Program-made: the position numbers and the translations under genes
Notes under the pieces: model-generated
Database searches by the model: none
Seen by the model: only the letters and a program-made list of their open reading frames with translations
What the model was told of the DNA's origin: nothing
Origin: Coriobacteriales bacterium
Lineage (GTDB): Bacteria > Actinomycetota > Coriobacteriia > Coriobacteriales > UBA8131
Length of the DNA: 6,613 nt
Assembly (NCBI GenBank): GCA_031267175.1
Contig: JAIRZP010000243.1
Coordinates: 1-6,613, forward strand
Reading direction: 5' to 3'
Part shown: piece after piece, positions 1-5,264 of the stretch
How the letters are laid out: the number at the start of each line of letters is the position of its first letter
Position numbering within the stretch: the stretch's first letter is position 1

Positions 1-1
1 G

Positions 2-355
2 GTGCTCGTGGATGACGAGTATGTCAAGATTACGCTCCAGGCAAAAACAGCGGATGACCTGGGAGACGCCGGCCTTACCCTGATAGTAGAAAACCGCTAC
101 AAGCCTCTGACCTCGGTAGGCTATGAGAACTATTGTTACCTTACGCCGGTCATGGGCACTTGGACGGTCAACGGCGTTTTGATGGATCCCAAGACCGAGG
201 GCAAGGTGTATCCCGGAAAATCCGACCTTATCTATCTCTACTTTGACGAACTCGACAGCATCGACCAGCTCGTGGAGGTCAAAGGCGAGTTTGAACTCTA
301 TCTCATCTCAGACTGGTGGAACCCCGTAGAGACCTACGAACTCGCCCAGCCGTAA
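2..355 (+). CDS. C-terminal part of a probable secreted or lipoprotein-type hypothetical protein (5' end outside window)
   Basis: The frame is open at the left edge and ends at TAA 353-355. The GTG at position 2 is probably an internal Val codon, because the protein enters directly into a beta-strand pattern with no leader. The visible 117 residues contain VDDEYVKITLQAK, then alternating hydrophobic strands, WTVNG (about residues 54-58), VYPGKSD and a final acidic strand VEVKGEFELY. This pattern resembles the immunoglobulin-like C-terminal domain of secreted lipoproteins in Coriobacteriia and Clostridia (DUF4352/DUF5067-like). The N-terminal signal peptide, if present, lies outside the window. 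No catalytic residues are recognisable, so the role is unknown; such proteins usually sit on the cell surface. The family likeness is from memory of the pattern only. Confidence 0.7.
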   Translation: MLVDDEYVKITLQAKTADDLGDAGLTLIVENRYKPLTSVGYENYCYLTPVMGTWTVNGVLMDPKTEGKVYPGKSDLIYLYFDELDSIDQLVEVKGEFELYLISDWWNPVETYELAQP

Positions 356-390
356 GTGCTCGTAAGTGCTGTAAGCCGTAAGAGCCGTAA
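352..390 (+). repeat. Short GTAAG direct repeats overlapping the stop codon
   Basis: GTAA(G/C) occurs five times, starting at 352, 362, 371, 378 and 386. The first two lie in a perfect 10-bp tandem repeat (CGTAAGTGCT at 351-360 and 361-370). The TAA triplets fall in all three plus frames (353, 363, 379), so the tract acts as a multi-frame stop after the first gene. A 6-bp inverted pair, TGCTGT (367-372) and ACAGCA (396-401), spans it, but it is too short and lacks a T-run, so it is not called a terminator. Confidence 0.55.
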
Positions 391-406
391 CAGCCACAGC
401 AGTGCT

Positions 407-838
407 TCAGTCGATATAGCCGCGCTGGCGCATGCGTTCGGGGCGGGCAAAGCGGGCCATGCCGGTGTTCATGCGATGGCAGCCGAGCTTCTCATAAAAG
501 GCCTCTTTGCCCACGGCAGTAAAGAAGATGACGTTTTGGCCGGGGAGGTCTTCCAGGATGGTCTCAACGATGAAACGCCCGAGGCCCTGCCCGCGCAGCT
601 CCTCAATCACGGCAACATCGTAGAGCGCCGCCTCATAGGCCCCATCGGTAAGAGCCCTGCCGCACCCGATCATCCTCCCCTCCGTGTCGTAGCAGAAGAC
701 GACCACCGGGCTGTTATCAAACGCCGTCTTACGCAGCTCGGGTGAATGATCCGCAAGGTTTGCCGCGCTCAGCAGCCGGGCCAACTCAGTGTAGTCCACG
801 TCTTTTGTACTCCGCACAACCGTCATGGTATCCAACAT
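407..838 (-). CDS. GNAT family N-acetyltransferase
   Basis: This 143-residue protein has the usual length of a single-domain GNAT enzyme, which transfers an acetyl group from acetyl-CoA to an amine. The acetyl-CoA-binding motif A is clear: YDVAVIEELRGQGLGRFIVE (residues 73-92), with the R/Q-x-x-G-x-G loop at RGQGLG 82-87. The C-terminal part has the typical motif-B segment AFYEKLGCHRM (113-123), where the Tyr is often the general acid. The ATG at 838 is chosen over the internal ATG (codon 5) because a near-perfect Shine-Dalgarno, AAAGGAGG, lies 7 nt upstream. It is transcribed divergently from the radical SAM cassette, from its own promoter region, and converges on the gene at the left edge. 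The substrate is unknown; a small-molecule amine or polyamine is as likely as a protein. It is cytoplasmic, with no signal peptide. Confidence 0.9.
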   Translation of the reverse strand: MLDTMTVVRSTKDVDYTELARLLSAANLADHSPELRKTAFDNSPVVVFCYDTEGRMIGCGRALTDGAYEAALYDVAVIEELRGQGLGRFIVETILEDLPGQNVIFFTAVGKEAFYEKLGCHRMNTGMARFARPERMRQRGYID

Positions 839-845
839 GGTACTG

Positions 846-853
846 CCTCCTTT
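846..853 (-). promoter_or_regulatory. Strong Shine-Dalgarno for the minus-strand GNAT gene
   Basis: On the minus strand this reads AAAGGAGG, an almost complete complement of the 16S rRNA 3' tail, with a 7-nt spacer to the ATG at 838. It fixes the start codon of the GNAT gene. Confidence 0.85.
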
Positions 854-874
854 GCCTCGTCGTTTCAGAGCTAC

Positions 875-880
875 AGTATA
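875..880 (-). promoter_or_regulatory. Candidate -10 box (TATACT) of the minus-strand GNAT promoter
   Basis: Read on the minus strand the hexamer is TATACT, one mismatch from the sigma-70 consensus TATAAT, about 37 nt before the GNAT start codon. No good -35 box is seen at 16-18 bp. That space (about 881-903) is filled by the first copy of the 24-bp direct repeat, so a protein bound to the repeat would sit on the promoter. Confidence 0.4.
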
Positions 881-882
881 GC

Positions 883-940
883 GGCAAACTGGCCGTATCG
901 GATAGCTCAGGAGCAGGGCAAACTGGCCGTATCGAACAGC
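883..940. repeat. Two 24-bp direct repeats in the divergent promoter region (candidate operators)
   Basis: Copy 1 is 883-906 and copy 2 is 917-940, start to start 34 bp. The first 18 bases (GGCAAACTGGCCGTATCG) are identical, and 22 of 24 match overall. The 10-bp gap plus the last bases of copy 1 contain a small dyad, GCTCAGGAGC (905-914). Copy 1 abuts the minus-strand -10 box; copy 2 ends about 25 bp upstream of the plus-strand -10 box. This geometry fits a regulator that controls both the GNAT gene and the radical SAM cassette, but the regulator is not in the window and I do not recognise the motif. A simple local duplication is the alternative. Confidence 0.6.
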
Positions 941-965
941 CGCAACCAGAAACCCCGTGGTAGCG

Positions 966-971
966 TATACT
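966..971 (+). promoter_or_regulatory. Candidate -10 box (TATACT) of the radical SAM cassette promoter
   Basis: TATACT lies 74 bp before the ATG at 1046. It is the same hexamer as the -10 candidate of the divergent gene. The sequence at the -35 distance (about 943-948, CAACCA) does not match TTGACA, which would suit a promoter that needs an activator. A start of transcription near 978 would give a leader of roughly 70 nt. This is inferred from sequence only. Confidence 0.35.
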
Positions 972-1045
972 TAACAGAGAAAAGCATCCGCCGGACCAGA
1001 AGGAACCAACGAAGAACCTACGCTTCCCCAAGTATTGGAGCAACG

Positions 1046-1933
1046 ATGACAGACAGCACTACCTCTCCCAAAACGTATAAGCATGCGCTCTTGATGTTTT
1101 CCAAGCCACCCATACCCGGCCTGGTCAAGACCCGGCTCACCCACGAGCATGGCGGCGTCCTTACTCCTGAGGAGGCGGCAGGGCTGTTTCACTGTGCGCT
1201 CTTTGATGTCATGGAACTCTGCATTACCGCGGTGGCGCAGTTGCAGGAAGAAGACGCCGCCGCCCTTGCCGCAGACCCGGGCGCGCCCCGTCATGAGTAC
1301 CATTTCTTCATCTCCTCAACGCCGGAGAAAAACAGGGATAAGATACGGGAGGTCTTTGAAGAGGCGGGAGAGTGGCCGGTCGAGTTTACCTATATCGTAG
1401 ACAAGGGGGAGAACTTTGATGTGCACTTTGACAGCGCGTTTGAGCAGATCTGGGAGGAGGGCTTTGACTCCATCCTCAGTGTGGGAGGGGATATTCCTAT
1501 GCTGCCTCTCTCCCACGTAACCAGCGGATTCCGGTGGCTTCAGTACTTCCTGGAGACCAGCCCCACCGGTGGCTTGGTGCAGGCACCGTGCCAGGAATGC
1601 GGCGTGAGCCTCATCGGCTGGACGCATAATGCCAAGATGGATCATCAGGAGGTCTACTACAACATGACTGGCAGACCCGCGCTCGATGCCTATGTGCAAA
1701 AATGCACCGATGCGGGCGTGCCGATGGCTTCTCTCACCCCGGTGGCCGACATAGACGACCTGCAGGATCTGGCGCATGCCGTCTCGCTTGCCCGCTCGGC
1801 GGAGTACACCCAGCAGTTTCAACCCGACTTCTACGTGCCGAGGCGCTTTCTCAACTGGGTCAACTGGCGTGGAATTCGCGTGGGAACGCCGCCCAACGAA
1901 GACCGCGACAGCCGCGAGGGCATAGATGTATGA
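1046..1933 (+). CDS. CofC/MobA-like nucleotidyl- or glycosyltransferase (DUF2064/TIGR04282 type), first gene of radical SAM cassette
   Basis: This 295-residue protein has the GT-A-like fold signature of the TIGR04282/DUF2064 group, a family named for its association with radical SAM gene clusters and related to CofC and MobA. Seen: the nucleotide-binding segment FSKPPIPGLVKTRL (residues 18-31, G-x-V-K-T-R-L), the metal/nucleotide-site equivalent SVGGDIPML (145-153), and a TPVADIDDLQDL segment (231-242) typical of the family's end. Odd points: the usual P-A-x-D-G-G loop reads PCQECG here (181-186), bringing in a CxxC, and about 50 extra residues follow residue 243, so it is longer than the usual 200 or so. 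The ATG at 1046 is chosen because GGAG (1037-1040) lies 5 nt upstream. The open frame runs back to 746, but that stretch covers the divergent gene and promoter. The stop overlaps the next start by 4 bp (ATGA). Donor and acceptor are unknown. Confidence 0.82.
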   Translation: MTDSTTSPKTYKHALLMFSKPPIPGLVKTRLTHEHGGVLTPEEAAGLFHCALFDVMELCITAVAQLQEEDAAALAADPGAPRHEYHFFISSTPEKNRDKIREVFEEAGEWPVEFTYIVDKGENFDVHFDSAFEQIWEEGFDSILSVGGDIPMLPLSHVTSGFRWLQYFLETSPTGGLVQAPCQECGVSLIGWTHNAKMDHQEVYYNMTGRPALDAYVQKCTDAGVPMASLTPVADIDDLQDLAHAVSLARSAEYTQQFQPDFYVPRRFLNWVNWRGIRVGTPPNEDRDSREGIDV

Positions 1934-3507
1934 GTAAGGCAAGCCATCTCCAAAACAGCGCGACGACCCATCCGCAGGCGAGCGATGCAGAGGGATCTCC
2001 GAAGGCGACCAGCGCAGCAGGTCCTCTGCATAGCACCCGCTCGCTCTGTCCCACGTGCCTCAGGGCGCTTGCGGCAGATGTCAGTGCCGACGGCCAGGGC
2101 AGGGTCTGGATGACGAGAAACTGTCCGGAGCACGGCGAGTTTGCCACGATGATCTGGCCCAGCGCGGAGCATTACCGTTGGATACGTTCACTTGCCTTTC
2201 CCAAGGCTCTTCCAAACGAGCGTGCTGTGCGGCCAAGCACCAAGCCGTGCCCCACGGGCTGCGGTATCTGTCAGCGTCATCAGCGCAAGCCCACCCTGGT
2301 GGAGATAGAGGTGACCCAACGGTGCAACCTGCGCTGTCCGGTCTGCTTCATGAGTGCTGAGAGCAGCGCCTCCGACCTGCCCCTCAGCAAGGTGCATGCC
2401 TTCATCGAGGCCATTGCCCAGACCGCCGGCACCGATACCGGCGTGCAGCTCACCGGCGGAGAACCCACCGTGCGCGAGGACCTCGCCCAGATTGTCTGGC
2501 ATGTCCGTGCGCGTGGCTTCTGGGGTGTGGAGGTCAATACCAATGGCCTTGTCATAGCCAGGGACGAGGCCTACCTCCAAGACCTCAAGGCCCACGGCCT
2601 TACGGGCATCTACCTGCAATTTGACGGGCTCACGAGCGAGGTCTACAAGCAGATCAGGGGAACGGATCTGCTCGGCGTCAAGATGGCCGCCATTGAAAAC
2701 TGTCGCCGTCAGGGCGTGCAGGTGGTGCTGGCCATGACCATCGTCTCGGGCATCAACGACGACCAGATTGGCAGGGTCATCGCGTTTGCAACAGAAAACA
2801 GCGACGTGGTTGCGGGCGTGGCCCTGCAACCCGCCTTTACGAGCGGTCGCTTTGACGCGGAGCGCGCCTGGCCGCTCACCATGGGAGACGTCATCTTCAA
2901 GCTGGAAGAGCAGACGGACGGCCTCATCAGGGTGGAGGACATCTGGCCTTTGGGCTGTAGCCATCCGCTCTGCGACACCGGCACCTTTCTCGTCAGGCAG
3001 GATGCGCCTGGCTCGGGAGACAGGCAGGAGGCGCAGGGGGAGAAGAACAACCAGGGAGAGCAGGACGCGCGGTACATCCCCGTCACCCGCGACCTCACCC
3101 GCGAGGAGTATCTGGAGCTGTACGACCCGGATTCTCCACAGGGCTCGGTGTTTCTGGATGTGGTGGTGCGCAAGGGCCTGAGCTTCAAGGGGGGCGTCTC
3201 CGTCATCATCATGAATTACATGGATGCCTGTACCATGGACTTGGAGCGCATGGAAGAGTGCTCAATGTTCGTGACCATGCCGAGCGGCGCCCTCGTCCCG
3301 TTTTGCTCCTACCAACTCACCAACTGCGCAGGTCAGCGCGTGTTTCCGCCCTGGAACATCCCCGGCGGAGAGAGCGGCGTGGATTGGGCTAAGGTGGATT
3401 GGGAAAAGGCGTGGTGCGGTACAGCGGATTCCAGCAAAATGGATCGAGCTCAGGCAGAGTGCGGCACACCAGATTCGAACAACGTCAATCGGGGTGAAGC
3501 CGTATGA
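1930..3507 (+). CDS. Radical SAM protein of the MJ0619/tetraether-synthase-like family (COG1964 type)
   Basis: This 525-residue cytoplasmic enzyme is a radical SAM protein. It begins with a polar, low-complexity stretch (1-38), then a rubredoxin-like half-site CPTC (40-43) and CPEHG (65-69), then CPTGCGIC (107-114), a possible auxiliary cluster ligand set. The SAM-binding cluster motif CNLRCPVC (132-139, CxxxCxxC) follows, then GGEPT (176-180) and VNTNG (202-206). The C-terminal block MDACTMDLERMEEC (431-444) with PFCSY (458-461 region) is the hallmark of the MJ0619 group, whose archaeal members join lipid chains (tetraether synthase) and were earlier linked to pterin methylation. The reaction here cannot be deduced. 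Eighteen Cys residues suggest more than one Fe-S or Fe site. Residues 356-381 are a Gly/Gln/Glu-rich insertion. The tail holds a 15-residue tandem duplication. ATGA overlaps join both neighbours; GAGG (1916-1919) lies 10 nt before the start. Confidence 0.9.
   Translation: MSKASHLQNSATTHPQASDAEGSPKATSAAGPLHSTRSLCPTCLRALAADVSADGQGRVWMTRNCPEHGEFATMIWPSAEHYRWIRSLAFPKALPNERAVRPSTKPCPTGCGICQRHQRKPTLVEIEVTQRCNLRCPVCFMSAESSASDLPLSKVHAFIEAIAQTAGTDTGVQLTGGEPTVREDLAQIVWHVRARGFWGVEVNTNGLVIARDEAYLQDLKAHGLTGIYLQFDGLTSEVYKQIRGTDLLGVKMAAIENCRRQGVQVVLAMTIVSGINDDQIGRVIAFATENSDVVAGVALQPAFTSGRFDAERAWPLTMGDVIFKLEEQTDGLIRVEDIWPLGCSHPLCDTGTFLVRQDAPGSGDRQEAQGEKNNQGEQDARYIPVTRDLTREEYLELYDPDSPQGSVFLDVVVRKGLSFKGGVSVIIMNYMDACTMDLERMEECSMFVTMPSGALVPFCSYQLTNCAGQRVFPPWNIPGGESGVDWAKVDWEKAWCGTADSSKMDRAQAECGTPDSNNVNRGEAV
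3415..3504 (+). repeat. Imperfect 45-bp tandem duplication encoding the radical SAM C-terminal tail
   Basis: The two units are 3415-3459 and 3460-3504, each coding 15 residues: CGTADSSKMDRAQAE then CGTPDSNNVNRGEAV. They share C-G-T-x-D-S, R and A, with conservative changes at most other positions (S/N, D/N, Q/E). Just upstream the protein also shows VDWAK-VDWEK (residues 484-493), a second tiny tandem repeat. The DNA has diverged more than the protein pattern, which suggests an old duplication with some constraint. Each unit starts with a Cys. Confidence 0.6.
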
Positions 3508-4622
3508 ATATCGATCAGAGCGCCCAGGGTGCAGGCAACACGCCTGAGGCGGTGAGCTATCGCATTGAGTTTGACGAGCAGGCCTGTACTGGCTGCGGAC
3601 TCTGCGAGGCGTTCTGTCCGGTGGACGTCATCGCCTTGCAGGAGCAGGATGTGGACGCGACGCTGGACGTAGCGCCTCAGCGGACTACGAACGAGGGCAG
3701 CATCGACGCCATCGACAGCACCTCGGATAAGACTCCCGGCAACACACTTCGCAAGAAGCCCGTAGCTGTTGCTCCCGAACTCTGCTGGGGCTGTGAAACC
3801 TGTGCGGGCCAGTGTCCCGTGCACGCTATCAAGGTGTTGGCGCAAGGGGGAGGAGATCCCTTCAAGAATCGCGCCGTCGCAGCGCCGCCGCCCGCCGAAG
3901 AGCGTACCCGCTACGCTGCGTGGGCCGCGACTCTCAAAGAGGTGCTCGGGCTTCGCTGGGAGCCGGTGGCCATCTCGCTCATCCCCGCCGGCGAGCCATT
4001 GCCCGATGTGCCTATTCCCGAAGAGCGCCTCCGCTATTGCCAGAGCCTCATGGCTGCCCGTCGCGGACGCTCTCTCATGATGCCAGCCAACCGGCACGCC
4101 TGCCCGGACGGCACCTCCATCCTGGGGCTCACGGCCATGCCCGCCAAACTGGCCTCGGGCGAGCTCTACATCCTCTTCCACAAGCTCAACGACATCGAAG
4201 CCGCTCAGCGTATGGTGCACGAGCGCCCCAGCCTGCCCGAACGCAGCATCGATGCCACCGTGGTGTCGCCGCTTGCCCAGGCCGCCGCTACGCCGCAGGT
4301 CATCGCCGTGGCGTGTCTGCCCGAGCAGGCTATGTGGCTCTTGATGAGCTCGTCGTACTACAGCGGGCACCGGCACACCCTGCACGCCTCGGGCTACAAC
4401 GCCCAGTGTGTGGAGACAACGCTGCTGCCGCTCACCACGGGAGAGATCAACGTCAGCTTTGGCTGCTACGGCTGCCGGGCCTCAAGCGATGTGAGCGATG
4501 ACCTCATGTTCGTGGGCATTCCGCTGCAACTGATGGAAACCACCATCAAGGGCCTGAGAGAGTTGGGTAAGAAGGCCATAGGTCAGTCCCGCGCCAAGAT
4601 ATATCTGCCTCCTATGGCATAA
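3504..4622 (+). CDS. Two-cluster [4Fe-4S] ferredoxin fused to a DUF169 domain
   Basis: This 372-residue fusion has an N-terminal bacterial-type ferredoxin with CTGCGLCEAFCP (C28, C31, C34, C38) and CWGCETCAGQCP (C94, C97, C100, C104), each able to bind a [4Fe-4S] cluster. The C-terminal part (about 140-360) matches DUF169 (COG2043): a conserved C200-P-D-G, SGELY (218-222), PEQAMWLL (273-280), YYSGHRHT (285-292) and GCYGCR (320-325). DUF169 has no agreed function and is common in anaerobes and methanogens. The linker between the two cluster motifs is 55 residues (39-93), about twice the usual length, and is rich in D, T and S. The start is fixed by the 4-bp ATGA overlap with the radical SAM stop and by GGGGTGA 6 nt upstream. 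A role in passing electrons to the radical SAM enzyme, or binding its substrate, is inference from position. Confidence 0.88.
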   Translation: MNIDQSAQGAGNTPEAVSYRIEFDEQACTGCGLCEAFCPVDVIALQEQDVDATLDVAPQRTTNEGSIDAIDSTSDKTPGNTLRKKPVAVAPELCWGCETCAGQCPVHAIKVLAQGGGDPFKNRAVAAPPPAEERTRYAAWAATLKEVLGLRWEPVAISLIPAGEPLPDVPIPEERLRYCQSLMAARRGRSLMMPANRHACPDGTSILGLTAMPAKLASGELYILFHKLNDIEAAQRMVHERPSLPERSIDATVVSPLAQAAATPQVIAVACLPEQAMWLLMSSSYYSGHRHTLHASGYNAQCVETTLLPLTTGEINVSFGCYGCRASSDVSDDLMFVGIPLQLMETTIKGLRELGKKAIGQSRAKIYLPPMA

Positions 4623-4638
4623 GGCAGAGGGCAGGGAG

Positions 4639-4693
4639 AGCTGCGATGAAAGGCTGGTACGCGTTGCCTAGAGGATCCTGTGTTGTCGCAGCT
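4639..4693 (+). other. Inverted repeat (possible RNA hairpin) in the cassette-GNAT spacer
   Basis: AGCTGCGA (4639-4646) is perfectly complementary to TCGCAGCT (4686-4693), and G-U and A-U pairs could extend the stem to 11 in RNA. The 39-nt loop contains AGGC/GCCT (4651-4654 and 4666-4669) and the palindrome AGGATCCT (4672-4679). The left arm covers the first base of the possible small ORF's ATG and directly follows its ribosome-binding site. No T-run follows, so a terminator is unlikely. An 8-bp match in this much sequence can arise by chance. Confidence 0.3.
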
Positions 4694-4762
4694 ACAATGC
4701 CGTCGCTGTGTATGGCTGCGGCTGGCTGTACGCATGTGTCCGGTAAAGGGAGTTGGCTCTGA
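4646..4762 (+). CDS. Possible 38-residue small protein (lipoprotein-signal-like)
   Basis: A short ATG-to-TGA frame lies in the spacer after the radical SAM cassette. GGAG (4635-4638) is 7 nt upstream of the ATG, a good ribosome-binding site. The peptide starts MKGW, has three Cys (12, 22, 28), a hydrophobic middle (11-27) and AAGC at 25-28, which reads like a lipobox; cleavage there would leave an 11-residue Cys-capped peptide (CTHVSGKGSWL). Its TGA (4760-4762) overlaps the CTG that may start the next gene (CTGA), mirroring the ATGA overlaps earlier in the cassette. Against it: the size is within chance, no homologue is known to me, and the whole stretch may be untranslated leader. Confidence 0.25.
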   Translation: MKGWYALPRGSCVVAATMPSLCMAAAGCTHVSGKGSWL

Positions 4763-5208
4763 ATACTCCGATAAGCATACGCAGACCCTGGGAGAGCGAC
4801 CTACCCTCTCTTAAGGCCCTCTTTGCCGAGGATGCCATGCCGTTGCCCGCAAAGAAGCAGCTCATGCGTGGCCTGGTAGCGGCGAGTGCGTCTGACGGGC
4901 CGGTGGGTTATATCCGCATCTTGCAGGTCAAGGATGAGAAGAACCCCCGAGGCAGTGGCAACTACGTGTATCCGGTCATCGTGGCGCGTGCGTGGCAGGG
5001 GCGTGGCATAGGGCGAGCACTCATTGAGGCAGTCCATGATAAATACGGCGAGCTCAAACTGGTTGCCTGCGCGGCCTCGCGCGGCTTCTACCCTCGGTGT
5101 GGCTTTGAGCCACTCCCGTGGGAAGAGGTTGCGAGCCAGATTGCCCGTGACTGCGAGCAGTGTCCCGACCTGCAAAGCTGCGAGCCTCAGGCGTTTGGTC
5201 TGCGGTAA
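4753..5208 (+). CDS. GNAT family N-acetyltransferase with Cys-rich tail, non-ATG start
   Basis: This GNAT protein of about 150 residues has the acetyl-CoA loop in ARAWQGRGIGRALIE (residues 78-92, Q-G-R-G-I-G) and motif B as ASRGFYPRCGFEPLPWEEV (108-126). It ends in CEQCPDLQSC (134-143). A similar Cys-containing tail after GF-x-P occurs in ArgA/ArsN2-like GNAT proteins, so the tail is probably a family trait, perhaps a metal or redox site. The start is uncertain. An in-frame TAA at 4744 limits it, and there is no ATG before codon 29. TTG 4753 abuts the AAAGGGAG at 4745-4752, whereas CTG 4759 has a 6-nt spacer and fits better. It follows the cassette by 130 bp on the same strand, so co-transcription is possible. 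The substrate is unknown. Confidence 0.85.
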   Translation: MALNTPISIRRPWESDLPSLKALFAEDAMPLPAKKQLMRGLVAASASDGPVGYIRILQVKDEKNPRGSGNYVYPVIVARAWQGRGIGRALIEAVHDKYGELKLVACAASRGFYPRCGFEPLPWEEVASQIARDCEQCPDLQSCEPQAFGLR

Positions 5209-5217
5209 GCCCCTTAT

Positions 5218-5252
5218 GTCATTGCGAGCCCGCGCAGCGGGCGCGGCAATCC
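5218..5252. repeat. ATTGCGAG-type palindromic element between convergent genes
   Basis: The element reads GTCATTGCGAGCCCGC, a GCA loop, then GCGGGCGCGGCAATCC. It has an inner perfect stem GCCCGC (5228-5233)/GCGGGC (5237-5242) and an outer stem ATTGC (5221-5225)/GCAAT (5246-5250). Elements with a GTCATTGCGAG start and a GGCAATCC end are scattered through many unrelated bacterial genomes as small palindromic repeats. It lies in the 56-bp gap between two convergent genes, where it may also help stop transcription from both sides, although no T-run follows on the plus strand. Confidence 0.65.
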
Positions 5253-5264
5253 AGTCCTTCTCAG

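Noticed and set aside
356..406. Bidirectional terminator between the left-edge gene and the minus-strand GNAT gene
   Set aside because: The only inverted pair is 6 bp with a 23-nt loop and no T-run on either strand.
883..940. CRISPR array or mobile-element ends
   Set aside because: There are only two copies with a 10-bp gap, no further units and no transposase; operators or a local duplication fit better.
746..1045. N-terminal extension of the transferase by about 100 residues, starting at 746
   Set aside because: It overlaps the divergent GNAT gene and the promoter repeats, its residues look non-protein-like, and the ATG at 1046 has its own ribosome-binding site and leads straight into the family's first strand.
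3450..4385. Long antisense frame (311 codons) opposite the ferredoxin-DUF169 gene, and similar ones at 2188-2964 and 1316-1942
   Set aside because: They are mirror images of GC-rich genes with clear family motifs on the plus strand; the translations show no recognisable domain and no ribosome-binding site was found that would favour them.
1046..4622. Selenocysteine use in the cassette, considered because TIGR04282 relatives are linked with selenoproteins
   Set aside because: No in-frame TGA interrupts any of the three genes at a conserved Cys position, and all cluster motifs use Cys codons.
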